From positions 1-30,288 of the forward strand of contig JBNLBS010000026.1 in NCBI GenBank assembly GCA_050303415.1: DNA of 30,288 nt, given 5' to 3'. Shown here in pieces: positions 21,209 to 30,288 of the stretch (position 1 is the stretch's first letter; every line of letters begins with the position of its first letter). Position numbers and translations under genes: made by a program. The notes beneath the pieces were generated by a model, which had not been told where the DNA came from, did not search any database, and worked only from the letters and a program-made list of their open reading frames with translations. Origin of the DNA: JBNLBS01 sp050303415. Its GTDB lineage: Bacteria; Pseudomonadota; Gammaproteobacteria; Methylococcales; Methylomonadaceae.

Positions 21209-24200
21209 ATGGCTCAATCGATATTAAGCAGACTTGTCCTGTTATATGCTTTCCTAGTTTATTCTTTAAACAGTCATGCTGGAATTTCAGAAGGCATTCA
21301 GTATTTGTCAAATCAAGCGCAGCAGGATGGTCGTTATTACGGGTCGGAACTTGCTACGGATTTTCAAAGCACCTCCGAAACACTGGAAAGTTTTTTTGAA
21401 GTTGATAGCACACAACAAAATGGAATGATCAATGGATTGAATTTTTTACAAAATTCAGATCATCAAGGTACTGAAAATTTATCTCGATTGATTATTGCCC
21501 AGGCCCAACAGAGGCAAATTGATAATTTATTGGTTGCCCAATTACTGAGTTATCAGAATAGTGATGGTGGTTTCGGCGAGTTTTCAGGTTACCAAAGCTC
21601 TATATTGGATACAGCATTTGCTCTTAAGGCGCTTTTTGTAAGCGGGCATGCTTCGGATAATACATCCGCTTCTGCAATTAGTTACTTGGTTGCGCAACAA
21701 AATCAGGCGGGATATTTTTCTTTATCGGATAACGGTTCTTCAAGTTATGTGACGTCGTTGGTATCGTTGATATTACTGAATTATCAGAATATTTACGCAC
21801 TAAAAAACACTATTTCCAGTGCAAATAATTATCTTGTTTCCCAAATAAACGCCGATGGTTCAATAGGTGAGTTGTTTGAGTCGGCGCAAGCCTTAACAGT
21901 ATTAAGCCAGGCGATAGCTGACCAGTCCGTATTCCAGCGGTTAATAAATTTTATTGAGTCAACTCAGCTTTCGGACGGCTCTTGGGAAAATGACCCTTAT
22001 GTAACGGCTTTGGCTATTCAGGCATTATCAGCTCAACAAACAGCAAGCCCGATACAGGCAGATAAAGCCGGCTTGGCCGGCTTGGTTGAAGATGGATATA
22101 CTCATGAAGCATTGGCTAATGTGTTGGTTACCGTGAAAACTTCCGATGGCCAAAGTGCTTCGACCCGCACCAATGCAGAAGGCCGGTTTTTAGTCAGTAA
22201 TGTTGCTCCGGGTAGTATCAGTTTTGATTTTATTGCGCCGGGGTATATTCCTACAGCGACGACCGGTCTCTTAGCGGCGGGGGAAGTCAGCGTATATAAT
22301 GCAAACTTAATACCCGATCCGCAATCCAAACCATTAGTGTTCACTGGTCGGATTTTAGATTATCAATCGGCACTACCTTTAGCCGGAGCAAGTATTCAAG
22401 TGCAAAATAGCACGTATTGGGGGCAATCCGATGCAAACGGTTATTTTGAATTAACGCTTCCGGCAGGATCTGTCTCAATCAGTGTAAGTCTGAGCGGCTA
22501 TATTACAAAACTATATTCAATCTCGGCTCCATCAGGTGGAATCACCGATTTGGGCGAGGTTTATTTAGTTTCCGGTACTAACTCGGGAACTTCGGTCAGC
22601 CGTATTAACGGGGTAATTACCGACGCTATTAGTAACAGTCCACTAAGAGGAGTATTAGTGGCAATTAGCGGTTCAGACAACACCATGGTATATACCGGTC
22701 AGGACGGAGCCTTTCAATTTGACAATATTTCACCAGGCAATATCACAATAACTGCATCGTTAGAGGGTTATTTAACAGCCAACGGAACTGTTCCTTTGGT
22801 CGGGGGTACACAACTGCAGTTTAATGCGGCGTTAGTTAAACAATCCGACCCTGCCTTGCTGACGTTGCAGGGGCATGTTATCGATGCGGACAGCCGACTA
22901 CCTTTGGTAGATGTGTTAATCGAAACCGATACGGGCGCTTCAGCTGTTTCTGACGGCAATGGTGCTTTTTTAATCAGTGGCTTGCAGCCGGGAACAATTG
23001 CTTTAACTTTAAACCGGAATGGATACCAAGCAATAGACTATACCCTGACTGTTCAGGCGGGTGGTTTAGTGGATGTGGCAACGATTGCAATGTCGCCGGA
23101 TATTCCGGTAAGTGGAAACCAACCGCCTCAAGTCAATTCAGTTGCTCCAATATATGCGACAGCAGGTTATATTTATGAATATAGACCGAATGTCATTGAT
23201 CCGGAGGGAGATGTTTTAACTTTCGGACTATCCCGGTATCCAGCCGGTATGGATATAGACACCTTGACAGGCATCATTCGCTGGCTTCCGACCTCAACTC
23301 AGCTTGGCGAACAAAGCTATACATTGGTCGTTAGCGATAGTAATGGTGCAGTTGCGGAACAGGCGGTAACCGTCACAGTCGAGAATACCGGCAACCCAAG
23401 TTATGTAATCACCGATGTACTAACGCTAAACTCGTTAACTGTTGACGGTTTATTGCCTCAAAACTATGTTTTGGGAAGTCATGTAAAAGGCGGTCGATCA
23501 GAAACCTGGCGAGCGCGTTCTTCTCAAGGTTGTGGATTCAGGTATTATTTTACTGGGTGGGGCGCCTCACTAGAATCCGCAGCTGCCAATGCGCTTGATT
23601 TTTGGAGTATGGGCTCGGGTTATGGCAGCGATGCAATATGGGACCTAGGTGAGCCGCTTTCTACGCTTTCGGTTGTGCCCTTTATCGACCACGGGCCGTT
23701 TCCGCAAGAAGGGATAGAATATACCGTATGGGGCAGCGACGACCCGGATGCCGTTTTTCCGCAAGGCTGGAAACTGGCGACCCTGGTTTCTATTTATAAC
23801 CAAGGCTGGGCGGATAATGCGTCAGTATGCGGTGGAGGAATTAATATAGACGACTATGCCGGTTTATATACCTTCGGAAATGAAAAATTTAGGTATATAC
23901 GCGTTAAAGCGGACAATTCCATTTCAATATTTAATACGCCTGAACATACGACCTATAGCGGATATGGTGATGATAGCGGTCTTCCCGGTTGGCAGTCAGT
24001 CGAGTCGGAAATTGACGGCGTAGTCGGCATGCAATGTTTAACGGCTCCGCAAGCTAATGCAGGGGATGATATCTTAGGTAAAACAGGAACGGCTATCGAA
24101 TTCGATGCGAGCCGGTCGCAGGGCGATATCGTTACCTATGGCTGGGATCTGGATGGTGACAGTGAAATTGATTTGGTCGGTGCAAATCCGGCACATGTTT

Positions 24201-27200
24201 TTACTGCCGGATTTGACCGGGATGTCAGCTTGTTGGTCGTCGATAATAAAGGTTGTGTCGGACAAGACTCTGTTCATGTAACGATCGGTTTGGATTTTCC
24301 TAAGCCGGATCTGGTTGTGACAACTGTAGATACCGGGAATGTGGCCACAAACCTGCAAACGCTGGATGTTACCGGTAGTGTTGGGCTGACGATAGCCAAC
24401 CGAGGGCTGGCACCGGCAAACTTTCCGGCTGAAGTCACCTTGTTTATCGACAGCAATGCAAATAACCGGTTGGACTCGACTGTCGATACTATATTAGCCG
24501 TTCAAACCATGTCCTCAGGACTTGCAAAAGACAGCCAGTTATCAATGTCAGTCGCTGTTGCGGGAAAAAGCCCGTTCAGAGATAGTCAGATTTTGGCGAT
24601 GGTGGACAGCAATCAATCAGTCGACGAAGCTAAGGAGGATAATAATATTGCCTCTTCAGCAGAGTCTTGTGTATACACGCCTTCTATACTAGATAAGATT
24701 GATTTCGTTGAGAAATGGTATTGGCCAGGCGATGTATTCGGTCCTGTCAATGTAGCTCAGTTAACCGATGATAACGCAGACGGGCTGATAAATAGTGATG
24801 ATAAGCCCGATGTGATTTTTATAAATAATTACAATTCAGGAAAAGGCTATCTCGTTGCGCTTGACGGTAGTACCGGTAATCAAATCTGGAAAAATATTAA
24901 TGTTTCCGTGACCGCTTATGGCAGCCCGGCTGTTGGAGATATTGATGGTGACGGATATGTGGAAATTATAGTCCCTAATTATGACCGTACTAAGCTGCAT
25001 GCTTTTGAACATGACGGCTCTCTTAAATGGACCACAGATACAGGACCTATATTTATCGAGTCGCCAAGGGATGCAGTAGCGTTAGCAGACATCGATCATG
25101 ATGGCGATGTGGAAATAGTGCATGGCCGTAGACTTTATGACCATTTGGGTAATTTATTATGGGAAGGTGAGCGTGACTATGGCGGTGAAACAGGATACGG
25201 CACTCTTCCGATAATTGCTGATTTGGATAACCAAGGAAATATGGAAATTATTGCCGGTAGAACAGTGTATAACTCGGATGGCAGCGTGTTATGGCACCGC
25301 TCCGACCTGCCGGTGGGAGGCGGCTTCACCGCAATCGGGAACTTTAATCAAGATAACGACCCGGAAATTGTCCTGGTTACTGGTGGCGGTGTTTTTTTAC
25401 TGGATCATCAAGGTAACACTGTTTGGGGCCCCGTGGCTTTGCCCGGAGGCGGAATAGGAGGTGCTCCTACAGTGGGCGATTTTGATGGTGATGGCGAGCC
25501 TGAAATCGGTATTGCAGGTGCAAAATATTATGTGGTTTTTGAATCAGACGGTTCAATCAAGTGGACCAGCCGTACTAAAGATGCAAGTTCTAACAGGACA
25601 GGTTCGTCTTTATTCGATTTTAATTTAGACGGCAAGGTGGAAGTGGTTTATGCCGATGAACTTTACCTTCGGATATATGATGGTTCGACCGGTACTGTAT
25701 TGAAGCAGCGAAGACTGGGGTCAATTACAACATTGGAATACCCGGTGATAGCCGATATAGACGGCGATGGTAAAGCAGAAATACTAGTGGGCTCAAATTA
25801 TCCAGCTTATTCATCAAAAAGAGGCCTGTTTGCATTTGAAGATATAAATGACAATTGGGCGCCCACCCGGGCTATCTGGAACCAGCATAGTTATCATATT
25901 ACCAATATCAATGATGACGGTACGATACCGCAATATGAACAGCCCTCCTGGCTAGTGCATAACACCTATAGGCTGAATACTTTTGCGGATCGTGACCCGA
26001 CTTTATTAGCCGATATCACAGCTTCCGTCTTAACCGTCCATGACAATGGAATCAACCAGCCGGCCAGCATCAGCGTTCGTATCGGCAATGCCGGTGCCGG
26101 TGATCTGAATGACGGCATTGATATAGCCTTCTACGAAGGCGACCCTGCTAACAACGGCTTTTTACTGGGCAAAGTACCGGTTTCCGGTTTAGCCAAAGGC
26201 AGTTATCGGGATGTAGTTCTGGATAATATTCAATCCTTAACCGGCACGGCCGATATTTATGTCTATGCAGACTATGACAATCGTTTGACGGAGTGTAATG
26301 AAGCGAATAATCGTATTGTTTTACCGGTATTGCCACAAACCACGACCGGACAAATTAATGTGGCTACCGATCAGGGGATATACGGGCCGAACAATCCGGT
26401 ACAATTACTGGCTTCGGTAACGAATACCAGTGGTGTGCCCGGTGAATTTGTAGCCGGTTTACAGATAGAAGACGACCAGGGCACACTGGTTAAAAGTTTC
26501 GACCGTCAAAATATCGGTCCTTTAGCGGGCGGCGCCAATTTATCATTAACCGATAGCTGGCAGACGGAACTCTATCAAGCCGGAACCTATTATCTCAAGG
26601 GTACACTTTACAGTCTGAACGGAGAGACGATTTATCAGTCCTCCAGTGCTTTCGATATACGTCATAGCATAAACGGCGAACCGTTAGTCACCTTGAGAAC
26701 GACAACCGACAAACCGGTTTACGATGTAAACGATACGGCGCTGCTTTATAATTTGGCGCGTAATTTATCGATTAACCAGAGTATTAATAACACCGGTTTG
26801 ACGCTAACGGTATACAACCCTCTAGGAATCGAAGTGTATCGTCAGACAGTGGACGCCGGTTTATTGGCCAGCGGCGCATTACGATATTTTAATTCGCAAT
26901 ACGGTTTTACCCAGGCGGCCGAAGGAACCTATACCGTAACCGGAGAAATCAGCAATGCAGCCGGTACGGTTTTGGCAACGGATCAAGCTCAATTTCAAGT
27001 TCAGGCCGATCCTAAAAAACAAGTGGCCGGCCAGGTTAGAGTGCAGTTTGCCGGTTTGGACAGGGGACAAGTACAGCGCTGTACCGATACAATCACCAAT
27101 GTCGGGCTGACAAATTTTACCGCAAAACCGATACGTCAACTGCTGGTCAACTACGAAACCGGGTTGACGGTTAATCAGTTCGAGTCAGTTATCGACCTGA

Positions 27201-28627
27201 GCAGTGGCGCAACCCGGTTATTATCCAGAGAAATTCAGACTAACGGCTTAGACATCGGCGGTTATGCCTGTATTGTCCAGGCGCAGGTTCAGGGGCAATG
27301 GATTACACTGGCTAATGCCGCATTTACCTTGACATTGCCGCCAATCATTATTAACAGCGAACTGGTACAGGGAAACACCGGACGCGTATTAATCCTGATC
27401 GACGGCGACTCACAGCAATACTGTACCGAGTCAAACGATCCTTTGTGTTCAGTCAATGGTGTGGGCAGCACGCAGAACAGCATTCAGGATCCGCTTGGCA
27501 GCGCGTTAGCGCCGGACTTGCTTGTTCAGCGTGCCTATCTGGAAAAACTGCTGACCGATAATCACTGGACATATACCATTACCACAGATGCTCTGGCATT
27601 TACCCAGGCATTCAGAACAGGAACCTATACCGTTTACGCATTGTTTTCCGAGCAGGAAAAACTCAGCGAGCAGGTACAGCAGGAATTACGTGAAGCGGTA
27701 TTTCGCGGTGACGGGTTATTTGTCGCCGGCAGTCACGATTTAAGACATAACCAGCTCGACACTGCGTTAGGGGTAAAAATTGTCGGCCATCACAGTCAGG
27801 TGAGCGGGGTGAATCTTTATTCGTCTGAATTTCCTGTCATTGACAGTGCAAACTGGAGCTTTGCCGAAAAACCGCAAAAAATAATCGCTGATACAGCCGA
27901 AGCCGTCGGCTATTACCTGGATGTAGATCAGGAAGTGTCAGTTACCCGCAACGGATACGGTCTCGGCCGGACCTTTTTGGCAGGTTTTGACTTAATCGCA
28001 CAGGCAAGTACGGAGGCGGCGGCCCCCTTATTTGACGCATTAATTCTGGAAGGATTACAGGATGTCGAGCCAAAACAGGCCGATAACAGATTCGGTGCTC
28101 CGGCTTCGGTACACCTTAACCTGGTTAACCAAGGCATTGCAACGCCGGGGCGGGCGGTTATAACCGTTCCGGACAACAGTGTTATTCTGGATTCCGGTAC
28201 AGCGCAGCAAGACAGCACCAATCAACTGCTCTGGCCTTTCGATCTGATTGAAAACGCTTCGGATACATTAATCTTTTGGGTGCAATTGCCGAACGATGCC
28301 AACACGGTTGAGATCAACAGCCTGATACAAACCGGTGTAGAACCGGACTGGATTGATTACGATATGCTGAACCTCTCGATACCGGTACAAGCAGTACCTT
28401 CACTGCAACAAGTGCTTAACCTGCCGGAAATACAGGATAAAGCCTACAAAACAGTCCGAATGAATATCGAACAAGCACAACAGGCGTGGGCGGAGCAAAA
28501 TTATGCCAAGGCGTTAAAAGATGCAATCAATGCCGCCAATCAGTTCGACAAACTCAACGAGGCCAATGCCGATGTCGTTCGTATCCAACTGGATCAAGCT
28601 ATCAGAGCCATTGCAAGGCAGTTATAA
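21209..28627 (+). CDS. Giant secreted multidomain protein (prenyltransferase-like, CarboxypepD_reg, PKD, CARDB, FG-GAP propeller)
   Basis: The protein has 2,472 residues. Signal peptide 1-24 (ending NSHA). A squalene-cyclase/prenyltransferase-like alpha-toroid of repeats covers about 105-280, with QNSDGGFG near 116 and LSDGSWE near 255. Four carboxypeptidase-regulatory-like repeats lie at about 291-371, 377-456, 465-545 and 550-631. Next come an Ig-like domain (638-728), an unassigned beta-rich domain with four Cys (731-945), a PKD domain (946-1028) and a CARDB domain (1031-1155). The FG-GAP/VCBS propeller follows (about 1161-1551), with seven motifs of the DIDGDGYVEI type (1244, 1294, 1338, 1378, 1424, 1470, 1516). 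A second CARDB domain (1598-1708), further beta-sandwich modules to about 2045, a GATase-like domain opening VLILIDGDSQQYC (about 2058-2285), another beta module and a helical tail (2394-2472) complete it. It is likely an exported adhesin/scaffold. ATG 21209 has no clear Shine-Dalgarno. The next gene follows after 26 bases. Confidence 0.85.
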   Translation: MAQSILSRLVLLYAFLVYSLNSHAGISEGIQYLSNQAQQDGRYYGSELATDFQSTSETLESFFEVDSTQQNGMINGLNFLQNSDHQGTENLSRLIIAQAQQRQIDNLLVAQLLSYQNSDGGFGEFSGYQSSILDTAFALKALFVSGHASDNTSASAISYLVAQQNQAGYFSLSDNGSSSYVTSLVSLILLNYQNIYALKNTISSANNYLVSQINADGSIGELFESAQALTVLSQAIADQSVFQRLINFIESTQLSDGSWENDPYVTALAIQALSAQQTASPIQADKAGLAGLVEDGYTHEALANVLVTVKTSDGQSASTRTNAEGRFLVSNVAPGSISFDFIAPGYIPTATTGLLAAGEVSVYNANLIPDPQSKPLVFTGRILDYQSALPLAGASIQVQNSTYWGQSDANGYFELTLPAGSVSISVSLSGYITKLYSISAPSGGITDLGEVYLVSGTNSGTSVSRINGVITDAISNSPLRGVLVAISGSDNTMVYTGQDGAFQFDNISPGNITITASLEGYLTANGTVPLVGGTQLQFNAALVKQSDPALLTLQGHVIDADSRLPLVDVLIETDTGASAVSDGNGAFLISGLQPGTIALTLNRNGYQAIDYTLTVQAGGLVDVATIAMSPDIPVSGNQPPQVNSVAPIYATAGYIYEYRPNVIDPEGDVLTFGLSRYPAGMDIDTLTGIIRWLPTSTQLGEQSYTLVVSDSNGAVAEQAVTVTVENTGNPSYVITDVLTLNSLTVDGLLPQNYVLGSHVKGGRSETWRARSSQGCGFRYYFTGWGASLESAAANALDFWSMGSGYGSDAIWDLGEPLSTLSVVPFIDHGPFPQEGIEYTVWGSDDPDAVFPQGWKLATLVSIYNQGWADNASVCGGGINIDDYAGLYTFGNEKFRYIRVKADNSISIFNTPEHTTYSGYGDDSGLPGWQSVESEIDGVVGMQCLTAPQANAGDDILGKTGTAIEFDASRSQGDIVTYGWDLDGDSEIDLVGANPAHVFTAGFDRDVSLLVVDNKGCVGQDSVHVTIGLDFPKPDLVVTTVDTGNVATNLQTLDVTGSVGLTIANRGLAPANFPAEVTLFIDSNANNRLDSTVDTILAVQTMSSGLAKDSQLSMSVAVAGKSPFRDSQILAMVDSNQSVDEAKEDNNIASSAESCVYTPSILDKIDFVEKWYWPGDVFGPVNVAQLTDDNADGLINSDDKPDVIFINNYNSGKGYLVALDGSTGNQIWKNINVSVTAYGSPAVGDIDGDGYVEIIVPNYDRTKLHAFEHDGSLKWTTDTGPIFIESPRDAVALADIDHDGDVEIVHGRRLYDHLGNLLWEGERDYGGETGYGTLPIIADLDNQGNMEIIAGRTVYNSDGSVLWHRSDLPVGGGFTAIGNFNQDNDPEIVLVTGGGVFLLDHQGNTVWGPVALPGGGIGGAPTVGDFDGDGEPEIGIAGAKYYVVFESDGSIKWTSRTKDASSNRTGSSLFDFNLDGKVEVVYADELYLRIYDGSTGTVLKQRRLGSITTLEYPVIADIDGDGKAEILVGSNYPAYSSKRGLFAFEDINDNWAPTRAIWNQHSYHITNINDDGTIPQYEQPSWLVHNTYRLNTFADRDPTLLADITASVLTVHDNGINQPASISVRIGNAGAGDLNDGIDIAFYEGDPANNGFLLGKVPVSGLAKGSYRDVVLDNIQSLTGTADIYVYADYDNRLTECNEANNRIVLPVLPQTTTGQINVATDQGIYGPNNPVQLLASVTNTSGVPGEFVAGLQIEDDQGTLVKSFDRQNIGPLAGGANLSLTDSWQTELYQAGTYYLKGTLYSLNGETIYQSSSAFDIRHSINGEPLVTLRTTTDKPVYDVNDTALLYNLARNLSINQSINNTGLTLTVYNPLGIEVYRQTVDAGLLASGALRYFNSQYGFTQAAEGTYTVTGEISNAAGTVLATDQAQFQVQADPKKQVAGQVRVQFAGLDRGQVQRCTDTITNVGLTNFTAKPIRQLLVNYETGLTVNQFESVIDLSSGATRLLSREIQTNGLDIGGYACIVQAQVQGQWITLANAAFTLTLPPIIINSELVQGNTGRVLILIDGDSQQYCTESNDPLCSVNGVGSTQNSIQDPLGSALAPDLLVQRAYLEKLLTDNHWTYTITTDALAFTQAFRTGTYTVYALFSEQEKLSEQVQQELREAVFRGDGLFVAGSHDLRHNQLDTALGVKIVGHHSQVSGVNLYSSEFPVIDSANWSFAEKPQKIIADTAEAVGYYLDVDQEVSVTRNGYGLGRTFLAGFDLIAQASTEAAAPLFDALILEGLQDVEPKQADNRFGAPASVHLNLVNQGIATPGRAVITVPDNSVILDSGTAQQDSTNQLLWPFDLIENASDTLIFWVQLPNDANTVEINSLIQTGVEPDWIDYDMLNLSIPVQAVPSLQQVLNLPEIQDKAYKTVRMNIEQAQQAWAEQNYAKALKDAINAANQFDKLNEANADVVRIQLDQAIRAIARQL

Positions 28628-28653
28628 ACAGGAAGGACGATTAGGATATCAAC

Positions 28654-30288
28654 ATGAAAAACGTGACAACCATGCATAAAACAATAAACGAAAATTCACT
28701 GATTACCTTGTTTCGTCATGCACCCGGCCTGATGAGAACAGTTTCAGGCTGTGTGATCATCACTTTCAGTATGATGATCTTAACGCCAACCGCGATGGCG
28801 GTACGTACGCAATTGGATCAAACTCCATCTGTTCCGGCAGTAGCCAAAAAGACAGCTGAGAGCAAAATGTCCAAAGCCTTGCAAAAAGTTGAAACAATAC
28901 TGGCAAGGCTTCAACAAAAGTTGGAAAACCAACTGAACACACAACAAGAGCTGGTAGATATAAATCAATTGATTCATCAACTGACTGTGCTGGATAAACA
29001 AGTCATACATAATTTTGCAAACGTTGAAACAATGATTGAGCAAAGAGGGCTGCCTGCTGAAATTCTGGATCGTCATCAACAAACAGTGGAAAACTACCAA
29101 GCCGAAATTGCCGCATTACTCAGTGAACTGGAAGCGGTAAATGAGACAACAGATGACTTGGAACGTTTGACTATAATCACAAAACTAAAGCAACATTTAA
29201 AAGCCAAACGCAATAAACGCGCACAACAGCCGTTTGATCCCAAACAGCTGCCCAATAACACTCTTAAACCCAACCCTAAGAACAAACCGAAACAAAGTCA
29301 AAAAGAATTTGTCCAGGCCGGGTTGTATAACACGCCTTACCCGCAATTGGCGGCTTTGGGCGATTTTACTTTCGACAAGCTGGTCGATGCCAATAATCCG
29401 GCGTATTTAACCGGGACCGACGAAATTGTCTTATCGCAAAGCATCAAAGACCAGGCGGCCGCGTTAACGTACGATCCGGTTAAAATCTACCATTGGGTGC
29501 GTAATAATATCGAATGGCAACCAACCTGGGGCGCCATCCAGGATGCCGATTTAACCTTATCGGCCAAACGCGGTAATGCGATGGATATTGCCGGCCTGAC
29601 CATCGCCTTGTTACGCGCCTCTAAAATCCCGGCGCGTTACGTGCATGGTACCATCGACGTACCGGCCGAAGCGTTTAAAAACTGGGCCGGCGGTTTTGGC
29701 AATGTTACTGCCGCAGCCGAATTTGCCGCCTCCGGCGGTATTCCGGTGACGCCTGTGACCAGTGGCGGACAAATCATTAAAATCCGGCTGGAGCATATCT
29801 GGGTGGAAGCCGCCATCGACTACTTGCCAAGCAGAGGCGCTAAAAACAAAGATGCCGACAGTTGGGTATCGCTAGACCCCAGTTATAAACAATACGACTA
29901 CCTGACCGGGCTGGATGTCATCCAAATCAGCGGTATCGACCCGCAAGCCCTGGCACAAAGCTTTATCGACAGCGGTACCGTCAACGAAGCCGAAAGTTGG
30001 GTCACAGGCTTTGATCCCAGTGTATTGCAAAGCGCGCAAACCCAGGCTCAGCAACAACTGCAGGATTACATCCAAAACCAAATGACCAACCCGACTGTCG
30101 GTGATGTTATTGGTGGGCGAAAAACCATCATCAAAGAATACCCGACGCTACCGTCCAGTCTGCCCAATAAAATCGTAGTCAGCGGCAGCCGCTATAACAA
30201 ACTGCCGGGACAGCTGCAACAAAAGATTACTTGGGCGTTTAACAAAGACATCCTCGGCGACCTTATCGATCCGGTCAGTTACCCGTTT
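28654..30288 (+). CDS. Secreted coiled-coil/transglutaminase-like protein, catalytic Cys replaced (partial at window end)
   Basis: Open from ATG 28654 (AGGAT 7-8 bases upstream) to the window edge, 545 codons without a stop, so incomplete. It has a long signal sequence with a polar 28-residue N-region, then a hydrophobic run and a predicted cut after AMA (49). Residues 70-185 are a Gln/Leu/Glu-rich coiled coil; 190-215 a basic Pro/Asn/Lys-rich linker. A transglutaminase-like domain follows (about 255-410): YDPVKIYHWVRNNIEWQPTW, then SAKRGNAMDIAGLTIALLRA, IPARYVHGT, LEHIWVEA (His381) and WVSLDPSYK (Asp408). The position normally held by the nucleophilic Cys (after RGN) is Ala309, while His and Asp of the triad remain. 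From knowledge of such proteins, a long (often RHS-like) C-terminal part may follow outside the window. It is probably co-transcribed with the giant gene. Confidence 0.8.
   Translation, partial: MKNVTTMHKTINENSLITLFRHAPGLMRTVSGCVIITFSMMILTPTAMAVRTQLDQTPSVPAVAKKTAESKMSKALQKVETILARLQQKLENQLNTQQELVDINQLIHQLTVLDKQVIHNFANVETMIEQRGLPAEILDRHQQTVENYQAEIAALLSELEAVNETTDDLERLTIITKLKQHLKAKRNKRAQQPFDPKQLPNNTLKPNPKNKPKQSQKEFVQAGLYNTPYPQLAALGDFTFDKLVDANNPAYLTGTDEIVLSQSIKDQAAALTYDPVKIYHWVRNNIEWQPTWGAIQDADLTLSAKRGNAMDIAGLTIALLRASKIPARYVHGTIDVPAEAFKNWAGGFGNVTAAAEFAASGGIPVTPVTSGGQIIKIRLEHIWVEAAIDYLPSRGAKNKDADSWVSLDPSYKQYDYLTGLDVIQISGIDPQALAQSFIDSGTVNEAESWVTGFDPSVLQSAQTQAQQQLQDYIQNQMTNPTVGDVIGGRKTIIKEYPTLPSSLPNKIVVSGSRYNKLPGQLQQKITWAFNKDILGDLIDPVSYPF

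Overview
The window looks like chromosomal DNA from a gammaproteobacterium. Moderate-to-low GC, ExeA/GspB-type secretion genes, many small lipoproteins, RAYT transposases and the style of the proteins suggest a methanotroph of the order Methylococcales (Methylobacter/Methylomonas-like). This is an inference from protein character; no rRNA, tRNA or methane-oxidation gene is present to settle it.

Layout. 1-1,000: a damaged REP-associated tyrosine transposase (RAYT) with a 5' frameshift and a 3' end built of short CTTCGACT repeats, then an orphan coding fragment. 940-6,500: a loosely packed accessory stretch with a secreted beta/gamma-crystallin-like protein, a double-HD (HD-GYP) signalling protein, two related micro-ORFs, an ankyrin-repeat gene bracketed by integron-like core sites, a DUF4892/OmpA protein, a metallophosphoesterase and a small membrane protein. 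6,491-8,835: a gspA(exeA)-gspB pair. 8,937-14,718: housekeeping-like genes (DNA-3-methyladenine glycosylase I family protein, membrane c-type cytochrome, pyruvate kinase, a small conserved-looking protein, a lipoprotein, a receiver-like protein lacking its phospho-acceptor Asp), then an acyl-CoA synthetase to 16,425. 16,900-20,001: a lipoprotein cluster with a BamE/SmpA-like protein, three tandem paralogous lipoproteins and a fifth unrelated one.

20,002-21,208 is a mobile and repeat-rich interval. It holds hairpins, one copy of a 41-bp dispersed repeat (the other copy is inverted at 1,689), an apparently intact RAYT between 42-bp inverted REP copies, and a well-formed integron-type attC site 17 bases upstream of the next gene. 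From 21,209 to the end lies a two-gene surface/secreted locus. It begins with a 2,472-residue mosaic protein: prenyltransferase-like repeats, four carboxypeptidase-regulatory-like repeats, Ig/PKD/CARDB modules, a seven-motif calcium-type FG-GAP propeller, a GATase-like domain and a helical tail. After 26 bases comes a secreted coiled-coil plus transglutaminase-like protein, cut by the window edge, in which alanine occupies the expected catalytic cysteine position.

The most interesting items are the giant protein/pseudo-transglutaminase pair next to an attC site, the three paralogous lipoproteins, the complete RAYT/REP unit, and the micro-ORF and 41-bp repeat families that occur twice in the window.
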